A DNA stretch of 64,000 nucleotides from Saprospiraceae bacterium (GCA_020631355.1 JAHDHL010000006.1:62001-126000), one strand, 5' to 3'; shown: positions 27,251 to 37,990, counted from the first letter of the stretch. The notes: a model not told the origin generated them from the letters alone. Made by a program: numbers and translations.

Positions 27251-29734
27251 ATGAATTGGATTCAATCCATACCTTTTGTCAACATAGGCATCGACGAAGA
27301 ATTGAACCGCTATGAGCAATTACAAATCAGGATTCTGAATTTGGATGTGGTTGTGGCCATTGTATCGGTCATCATTTTCCTGACAGCCTGTTCCATTTGG
27401 TTTTTCCAATACTCATTCCTTGTCATTTCTCTCCTACTGATTCCTGCCAACATTCTGATACTGTACTTGAATCATCTCAAGAAATACCAGCTTGCATCAT
27501 TGTATGGATTAACATTCTATGCTGTATTCATCTCGGTCATGGTTATCCTTTTCGGGAGTTACTTGCAGACCCAATTGGTGCTGATTGTATGTTCGTTCAG
27601 TTGTTTCACTCATTACATTCCCAATAAAAAGGCGGCATCTACCCTATTCATATTGGTGCTTATACTTTTTTCTATTCTTGTTTCCATAGAATTCGACCCC
27701 ATATTCGAATTTGCTCCCGTGTGGCAAACCGTCACCCGATACTTCTACATTGTCATATTTGCATTCACCTTTGCCTACAAGATGCTTATTTTCATGGCTT
27801 ATCAGAAAGTCAAGTTGACGGAAGAAGTGGAATTCAAGGAGAATGAACGACAAAAGGATCTGATGCGGGAACGGCTCGACATCCTACAACTCATTATCAA
27901 CAATCTTCCCCAATACATTTTCTGGAAAGACGACCAAGGTCGGTTCTTGGGTGGCAATTCCATGTTCCTTGATTATCTGGAACTGAATGATGCCAGTGAA
28001 TTGGCAGACAAGCATACTGATATTTTCAAGGAGAAGCTCAAGAATACTGTCTTTCAAATCAATCTACCCGAAAACGAGGCGGTTGCAGGATATGAAATCC
28101 CCTATGATTGTGGCCAGAGAGAAGCTTGGTTCAGGATTACCCGTACAGACCTGAGGCGAGCTAACGGTAAGTATTTCGCCTCCTTGTATAGTTACGAGGA
28201 CATCACCAAACAAATCAAGGACCAGGAGGAAAAGTACAAGGCTGAGAAAAAGTTCGAACGACTGTTTTCCAACAGTCCTTTCGGGATTGGCTTCAGATGT
28301 ATGGATGAACCGAATATATCCTCATTCAACCCCAAATTGAGGGAAATACTCAGGATACCCAATGATGTGAATGAGCTGCCTGCGGATGCCATCATGATTC
28401 ATCCCAAAACCAAGGAGAATCAGGAAAAGATGGAGGAACTCAGAAAAGGCAGGCTACATTCCTATGTAGAGGATACCCAATTCAAGCGATTGGATGGTGA
28501 GATTTTTTGGGGAAGGATTTACCGCTCCATCATCAACCTTGATGGTAAAGATTATGTCATTGGCTTCGTAGTGGATGTGGATGAGCAGAAAAAGGCCCAA
28601 TTCGCATTGGTGAATAGTGAGTCCAAGTACAGGTCATTGTTTGAGAATGGATTTGATGGGATAGTCAATTTTGATCTGGAGCAGTCCCGTATAGTCGAAG
28701 TCAATCAAAAATTATTGGAATACTTCAAATTGGAATCCAAGGAAGATTTCCTCTCCAGGGATTCCCTTGCATTCAGTCCCGAATACCAACCCGACGGAAT
28801 TCGTTCGGAGGATTATCTACAGACCATCATGGCGAGGGCGAACCAGGAGGATGGATTCGAATTCAATTGGCTACACCAATTGGATGACGGAACGAAGTTG
28901 TACACTTCCGTTTATACATTCAAGAATAGTGACAATCCGAATATATACACTTCCATTTTCAGGGATATTACCCAGAATAAGTTACAGGAAATGACCATTG
29001 AGCAAAACATGCAGGAGCTCAATGCCAAGAATAAGGAATTGGAGAAATACATTGAGAGTAATATGCAACTGGAGAACTTTGCATATATCGCCTCGCATGA
29101 CCTTAAGGGCCCTATCCGAACGATGGTGAGCTTTTCCCAATTGCTTAAGCGTTCTGCCAAGGACAAACTGAATCAGGATGAAGTAGAATACCTCAATTTT
29201 ATCCTATCGGCCACCAAGAATATGCAGATGCTCATAGATGATCTTCTTTCTTACTCTAGGGTGGATACGAAAAAAATACAGCGGAGTCTATTCTCCCCCC
29301 AATCCATGATAGAGGACATATGCTATGAGTTGTCGAGTCAGATCAATGAACATGGAACCAATGTTGAAATTGGAATATTACCTGATAAAATCGAAGCGGA
29401 TAAGACCAAGGTGAAACAACTGTTCCAGAATCTGATATCCAATGCCGTAAAATTCTCAGCAGTTTCTGAATTCCCCAAGGTTGAAATCCATGCTAAGGAA
29501 AAGGACAATGCTTGGCAATTCATCATAAGGGATAACGGTATAGGAATAGAGGAGGAATACTTCCAGAAGATTTTCCTCCTATTCAAGAAACTCCATACCA
29601 ATGATGTCTATGAGGGTACGGGTATCGGATTGGCCTTGTGTAAGAAGATCGTTGAACAGCACCAAGGAAAAATCTGGCTTGAATCTACCTTGGGTGAGGG
29701 AACTACGTTCTACTTTACTCTTATGAAGACCTAG
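27251..29734 (+). CDS. Membrane PAS-domain sensor histidine kinase
   Basis: The 827-residue kinase has six or so membrane helices in residues ~35-190, a helical linker, and three PAS domains (about 213-325 beginning RLDILQLIINNLPQYIFWKDD, 335-455 beginning RLFSNSPFGIGF, and 460-585 beginning YRSLFENGFDGIV). A coiled coil (~585-605) and the HisKA domain follow, with phosphorylated His616 in IASHDLKGPIRTMVSF. The HATPase domain has RDNGIGIEEEYFQKIF and GTGIGLALCKKIVEQHQGKIW. It is of the phytochrome-like Bacteroidota subgroup. No response regulator is adjacent, so the partner is unknown. It converges with the alpha-2-macroglobulin gene with 7 bases between stops. Confidence 0.93.
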   Translation: MNWIQSIPFVNIGIDEELNRYEQLQIRILNLDVVVAIVSVIIFLTACSIWFFQYSFLVISLLLIPANILILYLNHLKKYQLASLYGLTFYAVFISVMVILFGSYLQTQLVLIVCSFSCFTHYIPNKKAASTLFILVLILFSILVSIEFDPIFEFAPVWQTVTRYFYIVIFAFTFAYKMLIFMAYQKVKLTEEVEFKENERQKDLMRERLDILQLIINNLPQYIFWKDDQGRFLGGNSMFLDYLELNDASELADKHTDIFKEKLKNTVFQINLPENEAVAGYEIPYDCGQREAWFRITRTDLRRANGKYFASLYSYEDITKQIKDQEEKYKAEKKFERLFSNSPFGIGFRCMDEPNISSFNPKLREILRIPNDVNELPADAIMIHPKTKENQEKMEELRKGRLHSYVEDTQFKRLDGEIFWGRIYRSIINLDGKDYVIGFVVDVDEQKKAQFALVNSESKYRSLFENGFDGIVNFDLEQSRIVEVNQKLLEYFKLESKEDFLSRDSLAFSPEYQPDGIRSEDYLQTIMARANQEDGFEFNWLHQLDDGTKLYTSVYTFKNSDNPNIYTSIFRDITQNKLQEMTIEQNMQELNAKNKELEKYIESNMQLENFAYIASHDLKGPIRTMVSFSQLLKRSAKDKLNQDEVEYLNFILSATKNMQMLIDDLLSYSRVDTKKIQRSLFSPQSMIEDICYELSSQINEHGTNVEIGILPDKIEADKTKVKQLFQNLISNAVKFSAVSEFPKVEIHAKEKDNAWQFIIRDNGIGIEEEYFQKIFLLFKKLHTNDVYEGTGIGLALCKKIVEQHQGKIWLESTLGEGTTFYFTLMKT

Positions 29735-29741
29735 GTCGTTC

Positions 29742-32700
29742 TTATTGGATATTTATCCTATTCATATTATTCCTTCCGAAATTCATCGGGCTGTACATTT
29801 CTTCGACCTTAGTGGGATTCACCTGGAATCTTCCTTTGAATCGAGGTTCCAAATCTATACTGAACGTATGCATCCCTACCGGTAAATCCTTACAATAAAC
29901 CAATACCTTGTCCTTTTGGTATTCACGGTGTGTCTCGAATGACGTTTCCGCTTGTTTTTTGGAACTGTAGGAACAACCTGAGGGAATCGGTATCTCAACC
30001 AATACATATTCGCCTTTCACCTTGGCATGTACACGGACTGACATACTTACGGGTTGGGCCTTTTCCAGGAATTCGATTTTCTTGTCCCCTTGATAAAAAG
30101 CTGTCTCTATCTGAAATAGAGAATCCACAGGCTTCGGGGTATCATCCCAGAATTCCTGATAGATGCTCAGAAAAAATGGTCCATCCCCCTTGAAATCAAC
30201 CTGCACTCCATTCTTATCCAAGGATTCCTGATAAGGAAATGATTCTATTTTTTCATTCTCCACCCATATTTCGGAATCATAGGTTCTATTTTCGTTGGAA
30301 AGTAGGCGATTCAGTACTTGTGCTGCCAAAATGGTATTGCGCCAGTGTCTGTTTCCCTTATTCTTCAATAGGTATAATTCGATGGCTTTCATTTCCTTTT
30401 CCCTACCGTGCTGTTTCATGATATCATAAACCAATAGCGTGGATTGGATTTCATTGTAGTACCAATCCGAACGGTCAGGTCTGATGTATTTCCCTCCATA
30501 AGTGGTGGGATTCAGCATGTGTACAATGGAATCCACATTCGGGGACTTATTAAAGTCATGCTTCAACTTTTGTAGGTATGCATATTCAAGATTATTCAAG
30601 GTACTATCCGATTCGAACTTATCCAGGTTCATTCTATCGAATTCCAGTTTGTGCCGGATATCCATTGCTTTCAACTCATCCAATTTCGTATCGAAATTCC
30701 AATTCCTCAATTCGTTCATCGACTCTCGGGTGAATGAGACATCATATCCTGCGGACTTGGCCTTAGCCAGTGCATCCAATACATATAATGAAACCCAATT
30801 GACGGTATTCCCCTCCTTGAACCAACCCCATAGTCCGAGATTATTCCGTCTTTTTTCCAGAAGCTTTATGGCTTTCTTGATTTTCTTTTCTCCCTTGAAT
30901 TTTTCATTGAGTTGTTTTCTTATATCCTTTTCCAAAAGGAGTGCAATTAATTTACTTGCAATTTGTTCGTTGCAACCATATTCGTAATCCTTTAGATATT
31001 CCAAGGAACTCCATAAGGCATCATAGATATTATTCTGGATGGCGACTTTTATGGGTCTTGCTTCCATATTAAAGAACGCGATAATGGTGTCATTTTCCAA
31101 CACATGGAATTCACCTTTGGAAAATAAGGAACCCTGTTGTTTAACCTGGAGGACCCGTCCCTCTCCATCTCGGTAATTACCTCCATTCGCACCATATCCC
31201 ACAGTAACAGAATCCCTATTTTCAGGAATTATAATCGATGTCTTTTCAACACTGTAATTACCCAATAAAAATTTATCATAATCAATTACATGACCATTAT
31301 AAATAAATCGAGTATTCATTTCTATGGAATCCTTTGTCATATTCTGAATCTGTCCGACGACTTCAATACTATCACCCTCTACTGCAAAACGTGGAACAGA
31401 TAATTCTACCATCAATTCTTTGGATGAAACAATATTTTTTTGAATTTTCCCGAATCTCCTTTCATCGTCCATTCCGACAATGTAAAATTCCCAAGTCGTG
31501 ATATCATCCGGCAATGTAAAGGTAGTGCTTGCCCTACCTGATTCATCCGTTATTATCTCTGCGTTCCAAAAAGCGTTATCCTTAAAATCCGTTCTGAGTT
31601 CTGTTGGATCCTGTCCTATCAACTGTTCCAGATGGATGATTTTCATTTCCAATTCCTGGATTGACTTCAGCTCCTCATCCATCTGTTTCTGACTTATCGA
31701 CCCCTGGGCATATTTTTTTTCCATATTACCCTTGAGATTCTGATACTGGAATAATAATTCCTCATAATTACCTAGTCGCTCACGTTCTGACATATCCTGA
31801 TAACTATCAAAATCATATTCTCCGGATTTCGACATGAATTTGGCAGAATCGGACAATTCTGTTTCGGACATATCTCTTAAAGGAGCCCTGGAACCGTATA
31901 GTGCGCTTGATGTTGTATTTGTATTGGGGCGAACCGAACTGAAAGATTTTTTTCTACGGCCAAAAAACAAACCCTTTCTGTTGTGAGATCGACTAGATTT
32001 CAATACAACCACTTCCTCTAGTAACATGCCCTCATCCAGCATTACATTTGCAAATGAAGCATCTCCCATACTCAATGTCACACTGGAATACCCCGTATAG
32101 GAAATCTCCAACTGATCCGTTGTAACATCATCAGGAACCTTTAGTTGATATGTCCCGTCAAAGTCGGTAATCACACCATATTCCGTTCCTTTTATTTGTA
32201 CATTTGCACCCAAAAGTGGTTCCCCTGTCATATTATCATAAACGGCCCCAATGATTATCCTATTCCAATTAGAATTCTTGGATTCTCCCTGATAAGATTG
32301 TCTATAAAAATCCTCAATCAAATTCCTTTTACCTATTTCTACCTCTACATCATACAAAGGTTTATCTTCTGTACGGAACAATATCTTTTCATCATTGAAT
32401 ACGCCATTAAAAATTTCTTGTAAAAGGACTTTATAATCCTCTGAATTAAAATCTTTTTCATTCAATCTTATATAGCTCAAATGATTATCCTTACAATTTA
32501 TTTCATAAATAGCATAGGATGATTGTTTACAAGCAATCAATTCATATTTCCCAGATTCTAATCCTGTTATTTTCTTTCTATTGCTATCAAAAAAGTATTT
32601 TTCTCCTTGACTATTTCTTAATATCAACAAACGAATATCATCCATTTTATTTTCAATCCTTATTGCAGTTGGCGCATCATTAACAACGGAATGAAGTAAC

Positions 32701-35582
32701 ATCTTAAAGCGATTTTGATCTGCTTCGTATAATTTCAACTGACTGGCATGTAAAGAAATTCGAAAAGGATTATAATAATTCGATTTTGTTTTAAATTTCC
32801 TATGTGGATATAATTCACTTGGATATAATTTCACTTTATCCTTATTAATAAGATAATTATAATTCCCCTCGTAGGTAAATGAATGATTCGGAATGAATTC
32901 AGAACCCAGTACTAATTCGGAACCATAATTAAACGGACCGAATAAACGGTCAAAATAATAATTCCCTTTTAGAAGATACACCTGTCCTGAGGTATTGAAT
33001 AAATAACCACTATTCCTTTGGATACGCATCAAAGTCCGTTCCCGAATCCGTAATTCCTCTCGAGTCCAAGACTGTTTTAATTTCTTAAACCGAGCCTTTT
33101 TCACTATTCCATTCTCAACCTTTTCCGCATCTATGGAAACCACCAGTTTATATCCCTTTTTAAAAGAAATATCCTTGATGGTATAGGTTCCCTTATGGGT
33201 TCTAATCCGAATGGTATTATGATCACTGGCCGCTACAAAAAGGGATTCACAACCTTGGCTTGTATCATAATAATACACCGGCATCCCATTGATATCGATG
33301 GCGTATATATTCTTAATATTCTTATCCGCATCAATAATGAATGGAAAGAATTGAGCCTGCTCTCCCAAGTCATCCGGAATAGGTAAATATTGGCAAACAA
33401 TATTCGTATCCGGATGGTATAATTGATAAATAACAGATGAGTCCAACGCGAGATTGCGCTTCCAAATTTCTGGGATGGTGGCGGTTTCCGAATCATATCC
33501 ATACACCGAATAATTGTAGTTTACTTGGTAGGTATACAGTGGCGGGGAATTGGAAACATGGCTTATCGGCTTAGGTGATAATAATATATCATCCCAAGTC
33601 GTACCGAATTTTGAATTCAATACAGTGGCGGCAAGAACCACATTGGGAACAGGGGTTCCATTGACATCCCTAACCTCAATATCAGCAGTCACTGACTGTC
33701 CGGGTTGGGTGGTTTCAGGCACATCCAGAGAGATATTCAGTTCATATTCATCAAGGGAAAACCCCTTTACAAGTTGGTAATTCTTACTGCCCCAAATCAT
33801 GTAGGATACTAGCCTATAATTCCCTATTCCTCTGGGTTTCTCCTTGAATTCCACCTTGGTTTCGGTAGTAATGGAATCAATTATTAATTCATTTTCATAG
33901 AATAACTGATAACTCATCTCGAAACCATTCGGATTCAGAATCTCTACTCCAATCGTATCCTTATCAAGAATTGTATTCCGGACATATAATGGAACATTAC
34001 TCTTATCCAAAGGTACCTTAGCCTTAAAATCGTCTATTACCAGATTGTACGATTCAACATGGTTTTTTACTTTCGCCTTATAGGGTAAGGTAATGGTTTG
34101 TTTTTGGTATATATTCGCATGAGAATCGTGGATTTCATACAAGATAGCTGATGTATGATGTGTGGTATCTTCGGTTATGAACCTTGCATGAAGCCATCCA
34201 TCATCCACTTCAAAATATAATCGCTCGTACATTTCGTCCTCATTCCAATTGACGTGCAGCAAGGTGGTTTTCGTTTCCGTTTCTCCATCAGGCGTGAAGA
34301 AACGTACGGAGGCATTCAGCATCATCTCCGCATTAGGAATAATGGAATCAGGAATCATTATGGATGTGGGCCCCACTCCATCCAAGGACAAATGATGGGT
34401 CCAGAGGGTGTCAGGAATCAGCATCTTATCCTCATTGAATTCCATAAACTCGCCACATGAGACGATTACTTCTGCTTGGATACCTGTAGCATAATGATTA
34501 AGTGCATCCAATGCTGCGGCTCTGAGGATGATCTTTTCTCCTTTGAGGTATTTATTTTTAGTCTTATTCAAAGAGAACTTTACATCATCCAGTTGATAAT
34601 CTTCCACATAAAATGATACATTAAAATCATCACTCCTCCATTTTGGCTTCATGTGCTGTACTTCAAAATTCACATAGTAGGACTTATCCAATTTAAAATC
34701 CTCGCCTACAATCCATTCAAATTCATAGCGGCCGGGTTCCCTAGGGCTCACTTTCTGTTTGACTATGGCTTTTGAACTGCTGTAATAATAACCGCCCTGG
34801 TCTTCATTGATAAGAAAGGTAATGGGTCTATTCAATGGTTCTCGATTCAGGCAATCCAGAATGTAGGCTGTCGTTCTGATGGTATCACCTCGTCTGTATT
34901 TGGATTGGCTGGTTAGTACATAACCGCTGTATGTCTCTCTTTTCTTGCGAAACAAACGGAAGAATTTCCTAAGACCTCTCTTGGGATATTCCACAAGGAC
35001 CTTACCTACGGGAGAAGCCTTGAATAATTGCCAACCCGAACGGTAATCGTTATTTTCCAGAACATAAAACATTACTTCATCACCTAGTATCACCCTAACC
35101 TTATTCTTCCTTTTTGGTTTGGAGATAAAATAGGATTCCCTTTTTGAATCGAATGATAATTCCTTGCCATTCCATAGGAACTGGTCTGCTGTTTTCTTTT
35201 TCCCGGATAAATCGACAATGAACAAATCCAATCCATCCCCGGACTGGAGTACCTCCAAATGATGGGAATGAACATTCACGTACTCAAAGCTCAATTCATT
35301 TCGGAATGACATATGCGTAACCCCTCCATAATTCACTCTGATATATTGTCCCCTATCCAACTCGGAAACCTTTTCCTCCCCTCGCTTGAAAGCAGTTGCC
35401 CTTGAGGGATTCCAATTGAATGATTCGGGTAATTTATTCTTTTTACTGATTCCAATGGACTCCTCTATGGTCAATGGATAATACAAAACTTGGGTTTTGA
35501 ATGTATCCACATATTCCGATTGCTGTGCGGATACATACAAGGATAAGCTGAGCGAGCATAAAATGAGTAGAAGTTGTTTCAT
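29742..35582 (-). CDS. Alpha-2-macroglobulin-like protein with embedded carboxypeptidase-regulatory domain
   Basis: The product is 1946 residues from ATG 35582 (MKQLLLILCSLSLSLYVSAQ, a signal peptide); TTG at 35591 is rejected. N-terminal macroglobulin (MG) domains include SKYRRGDTIRTTAYILD near 230. A CarboxypepD_reg-like domain lies at ~1110-1195 (GAVYDNMTGEPLLGANVQIK, then LLEEVVVLKSS as in TonB-dependent receptors), followed by a coiled-coil/linker. The A2M domain (WNAEIITDESGRASTTFTLP, ~1340) and the thioester helix with CNEQ at Cys1537 (CxEQ retained) complete it. It should act at the cell surface as a protease trap or envelope protein. The penicillin-binding-protein partner typical of E. 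coli-type systems is not next to it. The middle third is more AT-rich than the flanks. Confidence 0.9.
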   Translation of the reverse strand: MKQLLLILCSLSLSLYVSAQQSEYVDTFKTQVLYYPLTIEESIGISKKNKLPESFNWNPSRATAFKRGEEKVSELDRGQYIRVNYGGVTHMSFRNELSFEYVNVHSHHLEVLQSGDGLDLFIVDLSGKKKTADQFLWNGKELSFDSKRESYFISKPKRKNKVRVILGDEVMFYVLENNDYRSGWQLFKASPVGKVLVEYPKRGLRKFFRLFRKKRETYSGYVLTSQSKYRRGDTIRTTAYILDCLNREPLNRPITFLINEDQGGYYYSSSKAIVKQKVSPREPGRYEFEWIVGEDFKLDKSYYVNFEVQHMKPKWRSDDFNVSFYVEDYQLDDVKFSLNKTKNKYLKGEKIILRAAALDALNHYATGIQAEVIVSCGEFMEFNEDKMLIPDTLWTHHLSLDGVGPTSIMIPDSIIPNAEMMLNASVRFFTPDGETETKTTLLHVNWNEDEMYERLYFEVDDGWLHARFITEDTTHHTSAILYEIHDSHANIYQKQTITLPYKAKVKNHVESYNLVIDDFKAKVPLDKSNVPLYVRNTILDKDTIGVEILNPNGFEMSYQLFYENELIIDSITTETKVEFKEKPRGIGNYRLVSYMIWGSKNYQLVKGFSLDEYELNISLDVPETTQPGQSVTADIEVRDVNGTPVPNVVLAATVLNSKFGTTWDDILLSPKPISHVSNSPPLYTYQVNYNYSVYGYDSETATIPEIWKRNLALDSSVIYQLYHPDTNIVCQYLPIPDDLGEQAQFFPFIIDADKNIKNIYAIDINGMPVYYYDTSQGCESLFVAASDHNTIRIRTHKGTYTIKDISFKKGYKLVVSIDAEKVENGIVKKARFKKLKQSWTREELRIRERTLMRIQRNSGYLFNTSGQVYLLKGNYYFDRLFGPFNYGSELVLGSEFIPNHSFTYEGNYNYLINKDKVKLYPSELYPHRKFKTKSNYYNPFRISLHASQLKLYEADQNRFKMLLHSVVNDAPTAIRIENKMDDIRLLILRNSQGEKYFFDSNRKKITGLESGKYELIACKQSSYAIYEINCKDNHLSYIRLNEKDFNSEDYKVLLQEIFNGVFNDEKILFRTEDKPLYDVEVEIGKRNLIEDFYRQSYQGESKNSNWNRIIIGAVYDNMTGEPLLGANVQIKGTEYGVITDFDGTYQLKVPDDVTTDQLEISYTGYSSVTLSMGDASFANVMLDEGMLLEEVVVLKSSRSHNRKGLFFGRRKKSFSSVRPNTNTTSSALYGSRAPLRDMSETELSDSAKFMSKSGEYDFDSYQDMSERERLGNYEELLFQYQNLKGNMEKKYAQGSISQKQMDEELKSIQELEMKIIHLEQLIGQDPTELRTDFKDNAFWNAEIITDESGRASTTFTLPDDITTWEFYIVGMDDERRFGKIQKNIVSSKELMVELSVPRFAVEGDSIEVVGQIQNMTKDSIEMNTRFIYNGHVIDYDKFLLGNYSVEKTSIIIPENRDSVTVGYGANGGNYRDGEGRVLQVKQQGSLFSKGEFHVLENDTIIAFFNMEARPIKVAIQNNIYDALWSSLEYLKDYEYGCNEQIASKLIALLLEKDIRKQLNEKFKGEKKIKKAIKLLEKRRNNLGLWGWFKEGNTVNWVSLYVLDALAKAKSAGYDVSFTRESMNELRNWNFDTKLDELKAMDIRHKLEFDRMNLDKFESDSTLNNLEYAYLQKLKHDFNKSPNVDSIVHMLNPTTYGGKYIRPDRSDWYYNEIQSTLLVYDIMKQHGREKEMKAIELYLLKNKGNRHWRNTILAAQVLNRLLSNENRTYDSEIWVENEKIESFPYQESLDKNGVQVDFKGDGPFFLSIYQEFWDDTPKPVDSLFQIETAFYQGDKKIEFLEKAQPVSMSVRVHAKVKGEYVLVEIPIPSGCSYSSKKQAETSFETHREYQKDKVLVYCKDLPVGMHTFSIDLEPRFKGRFQVNPTKVEEMYSPMNFGRNNMNRINIQ

Positions 35583-35711
35583 GTATTCCAATTGATTTTA
35601 GAGGATTTCAAAATACTAAATTCAAGCATCAATGATGCAATCCATTCAATAATAATCCTAACCCATCATGAATATAACACGTCCAGCATTGGCTTTGCTG
35701 CACTTCTCACT

Positions 35712-36863
35712 CTAAATCACGGCCCATTTTTGTTTCTTGGTACCTTGGTACATACTGAATCTCTGGAACTTGCATTCCAGTGCTCCGTTGAATAGGGTAT
35801 GGCGTTTGGAGGGTCTTAGTCCTATATTCTTCATTGCTTCGAAATTCGAACTGATAATCCAGGCATCCCATCCGGTATATTGTTGTTTCAGAATATCCCC
35901 GATTTCCTTGTAGAATGCATTGATATTGCGAATTTGCAACCGTTCTCCGTAAGGAGGATTCATCATCAGGATACCGGATTCAAAGGATGGTTCATGCCTT
36001 TTGAAAGGTACCCTTTCTATTTCGATGAAATCATCGAATCCTAAATCCTGTATAGTGGACAAAGCCATTTTAACTGCGGTAGGGTTGTTATCCCCTCCTT
36101 TGAGTTGGAGGCCTGAATAGTCTATCTTGGCATCAGCTTCCGCCTTGATTTTCTGGAATAAATCATCATCATAATCATTCCAATTCTGGAAGTTATACCT
36201 TTCTTTCTTATAATATCCGGTTGGTGTGTGGCTACCCATCATAGCAGCTTCGAAAAGGATGGTACCTGTACCACACATCGCATCCAACAAGGGCTTGGAT
36301 TTATCCCAACCGGCCAATTTCAACATGCCGGCGGCCAAAGCCTCATTCAAGGGAGCAGCATGGCCTATATCCCTGTATTCCCTTCTGTGCAATGATTCGC
36401 CCGAACTATCCAGCGAGACCGTAAATTCATCCTCATTCACATGAATATTCAATAATACATCCGGATGGCTCGTACTAATGGAGGGCCGTTTTCCTGACTT
36501 ATTACGAAATTGGTCCACTATTGCATCCTTGGCTTTCAGTGCCACATATTTGGAATGGTTGAAAAAGGAGGAATGTACGTTACTTGTAATGGCAAATGTC
36601 TTTTTGACATCGAAATGCATCGCCCAATTGTAGGAATATATCTTATGGTACAATTGTCTTTCACTCCTTGCCACGAAATGATAGATGGGACGCAATACCC
36701 TAATTGCCGTACGCAATTGATAGTTGGCCTGATACAACAATGCCTTATCCCCCTCAAATGCCACAGCCCTTTTCAAGGGCCTGATTTCCTTGGCTCCCAA
36801 TTCTTCCAATTCCTGTACCAGCACTGGTTCGAGACCATGTAATGTCTTTGCGATGAATTTCAT
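35712..36863 (-). CDS. THUMP-domain RNA (23S rRNA) methyltransferase, RlmL/YpsC type
   Basis: The product is 383 residues from ATG 36863 (MKFIAKTLHGLEPVLVQELEELGA, the usual family N-terminus); the ATG at 36887 would add eight untypical residues. A THUMP domain (~40-150) binds RNA. The methyltransferase part has the SAM motif LLDAMCGTGTILFEAAM (~190-206) and the catalytic MNPPYGERL (~300), typical of N2-guanine methylation in 23S rRNA. It is most similar in layout to the short N-terminal half of RlmL, without the C-terminal RlmK half. It stands alone, about 120 bases upstream of the alpha-2-macroglobulin gene on the same strand. Confidence 0.93.
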   Translation of the reverse strand: MKFIAKTLHGLEPVLVQELEELGAKEIRPLKRAVAFEGDKALLYQANYQLRTAIRVLRPIYHFVARSERQLYHKIYSYNWAMHFDVKKTFAITSNVHSSFFNHSKYVALKAKDAIVDQFRNKSGKRPSISTSHPDVLLNIHVNEDEFTVSLDSSGESLHRREYRDIGHAAPLNEALAAGMLKLAGWDKSKPLLDAMCGTGTILFEAAMMGSHTPTGYYKKERYNFQNWNDYDDDLFQKIKAEADAKIDYSGLQLKGGDNNPTAVKMALSTIQDLGFDDFIEIERVPFKRHEPSFESGILMMNPPYGERLQIRNINAFYKEIGDILKQQYTGWDAWIISSNFEAMKNIGLRPSKRHTLFNGALECKFQRFSMYQGTKKQKWAVI

Positions 36864-36903
36864 AGGGTCAAAGATAGATAATATCATCCATCATTATTCC
36901 AAT

Positions 36904-36939
36904 AAAAAAGGAGAGACAAGGACGAATCCCCATCTCTCC
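36904..36939 (-). terminator. Rho-independent terminator after the 37026-37910 lipoprotein gene
   Basis: On the minus strand GGAGAGA / TCTCTCC encloses an inner GGA-TTCG-TCC hairpin (UUCG tetraloop) and is followed by six T residues. It separates the lipoprotein gene from the methyltransferase. Confidence 0.8.
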
Positions 36940-37025
36940 ATTGGTAATCAAACAAATAAATCATTTATCAATTCATCTTATCACAATTCATACTTGTTTG
37001 ATCGGTATGACTGAACACATGCTTT

Positions 37026-37910
37026 TTATTTAGTGGCAGTTCCTGTCGGGTTGGTATCACTCGCAATGTTACCCAATTGGAAAGAGGTATGGTCTGCTGC
37101 ATTGGCAGGTACCTGATGCAACAATGGCTTCAATGTGAATGGTGCAGGGCTATTATCCGGAAACGGCTCTACGGAGATAACAATGGTTCCCTCGGACAAA
37201 TCAGTCGGGAATGTCAATCCTGATGGGGCATTTTCCAAGAAATCCTCACCCGGGAATGGAGGACCTGCCATCGGTCCGCTGAAAGGAGCGGCATCATCAG
37301 AAGCAGCCAAATCCCTGAATTTACCAGTCGTTACAGGTGTACCGTCGATTACGGCCCATCCCTCATAATCCCATCCTGCGGGTAGAGCAGGCAGATTCAA
37401 GGCAGCTCCAGGGCCAGCAGCAGGATCCAAGAACCAAACCCCAGACCTTTCGTTATTATTCATGCCATCTGTTGGTGTAGCAAGGATATAGCTACCGGTT
37501 GAAGACGTGAAATCATCTCCCAATGCAGCTCCGTGCCCTACCGTAAGGTTGGCATTATTGCCATTGAAATCACCTGCTAGGATATGTACATCACTTGGTG
37601 CAGGGTCATTATCAGGAGATGGTTCGATTGTCAATACGAATGTGGTTGCCTTATCCAAATCTTCCTGATTCACTGTAAAGGAATTTGTGGACATATTACC
37701 ATTCGCATCCACATCAAACAGGCCGGAAGTAACCGGAGCTCCATCCACAATCAGCCAGCCTTCGTACCTGAAGTCAGCTCCTAGGTCCTCAAGACCGTTG
37801 ATATTCAATTCGAAAGTTCCTTGTTGGTTATCATCATCCTTACAAGAATATACACTTAGGATTACAAGGGCAAAAAGTAAGAATGAGCCTGTTCTTAATA
37901 GCTTTTTCAT
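37026..37910 (-). CDS. Duplicated-domain lipoprotein divergent from a two-component system
   Basis: The 294-residue lipoprotein has a lipobox ending at Cys23 (LSVYSC followed by KDDDN, an export-type acidic +2 region). It holds two copies of one beta-domain: FRYEGWLIVDGAPVTSGLFDV (~47-67) and WDYEGWAVIDGTPVTTGKFRDL (~178-199), each followed about 45-65 residues later by an LTIEPSPDNDPAP / ISVEPFPDNSPAP segment. The pattern (xYEGWxxxDGxPVxxGxF) resembles the extracytoplasmic domain of RskA-type anti-sigma proteins, but there is no sigma-binding domain or membrane helix. Its promoter overlaps 11-bp repeats that probably bind the response regulator at 38298. Function unknown; an exported target and possibly a sensor-side partner of that system. 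Confidence 0.85.
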   Translation of the reverse strand: MKKLLRTGSFLLFALVILSVYSCKDDDNQQGTFELNINGLEDLGADFRYEGWLIVDGAPVTSGLFDVDANGNMSTNSFTVNQEDLDKATTFVLTIEPSPDNDPAPSDVHILAGDFNGNNANLTVGHGAALGDDFTSSTGSYILATPTDGMNNNERSGVWFLDPAAGPGAALNLPALPAGWDYEGWAVIDGTPVTTGKFRDLAASDDAAPFSGPMAGPPFPGEDFLENAPSGLTFPTDLSEGTIVISVEPFPDNSPAPFTLKPLLHQVPANAADHTSFQLGNIASDTNPTGTATK

Positions 37911-37990
37911 AAGTCTTAATTTATTTGATGATTATTCATTACCAAGTGGCTTATTAACTCAATAATGATTTTGAATAATGATTACAACCA

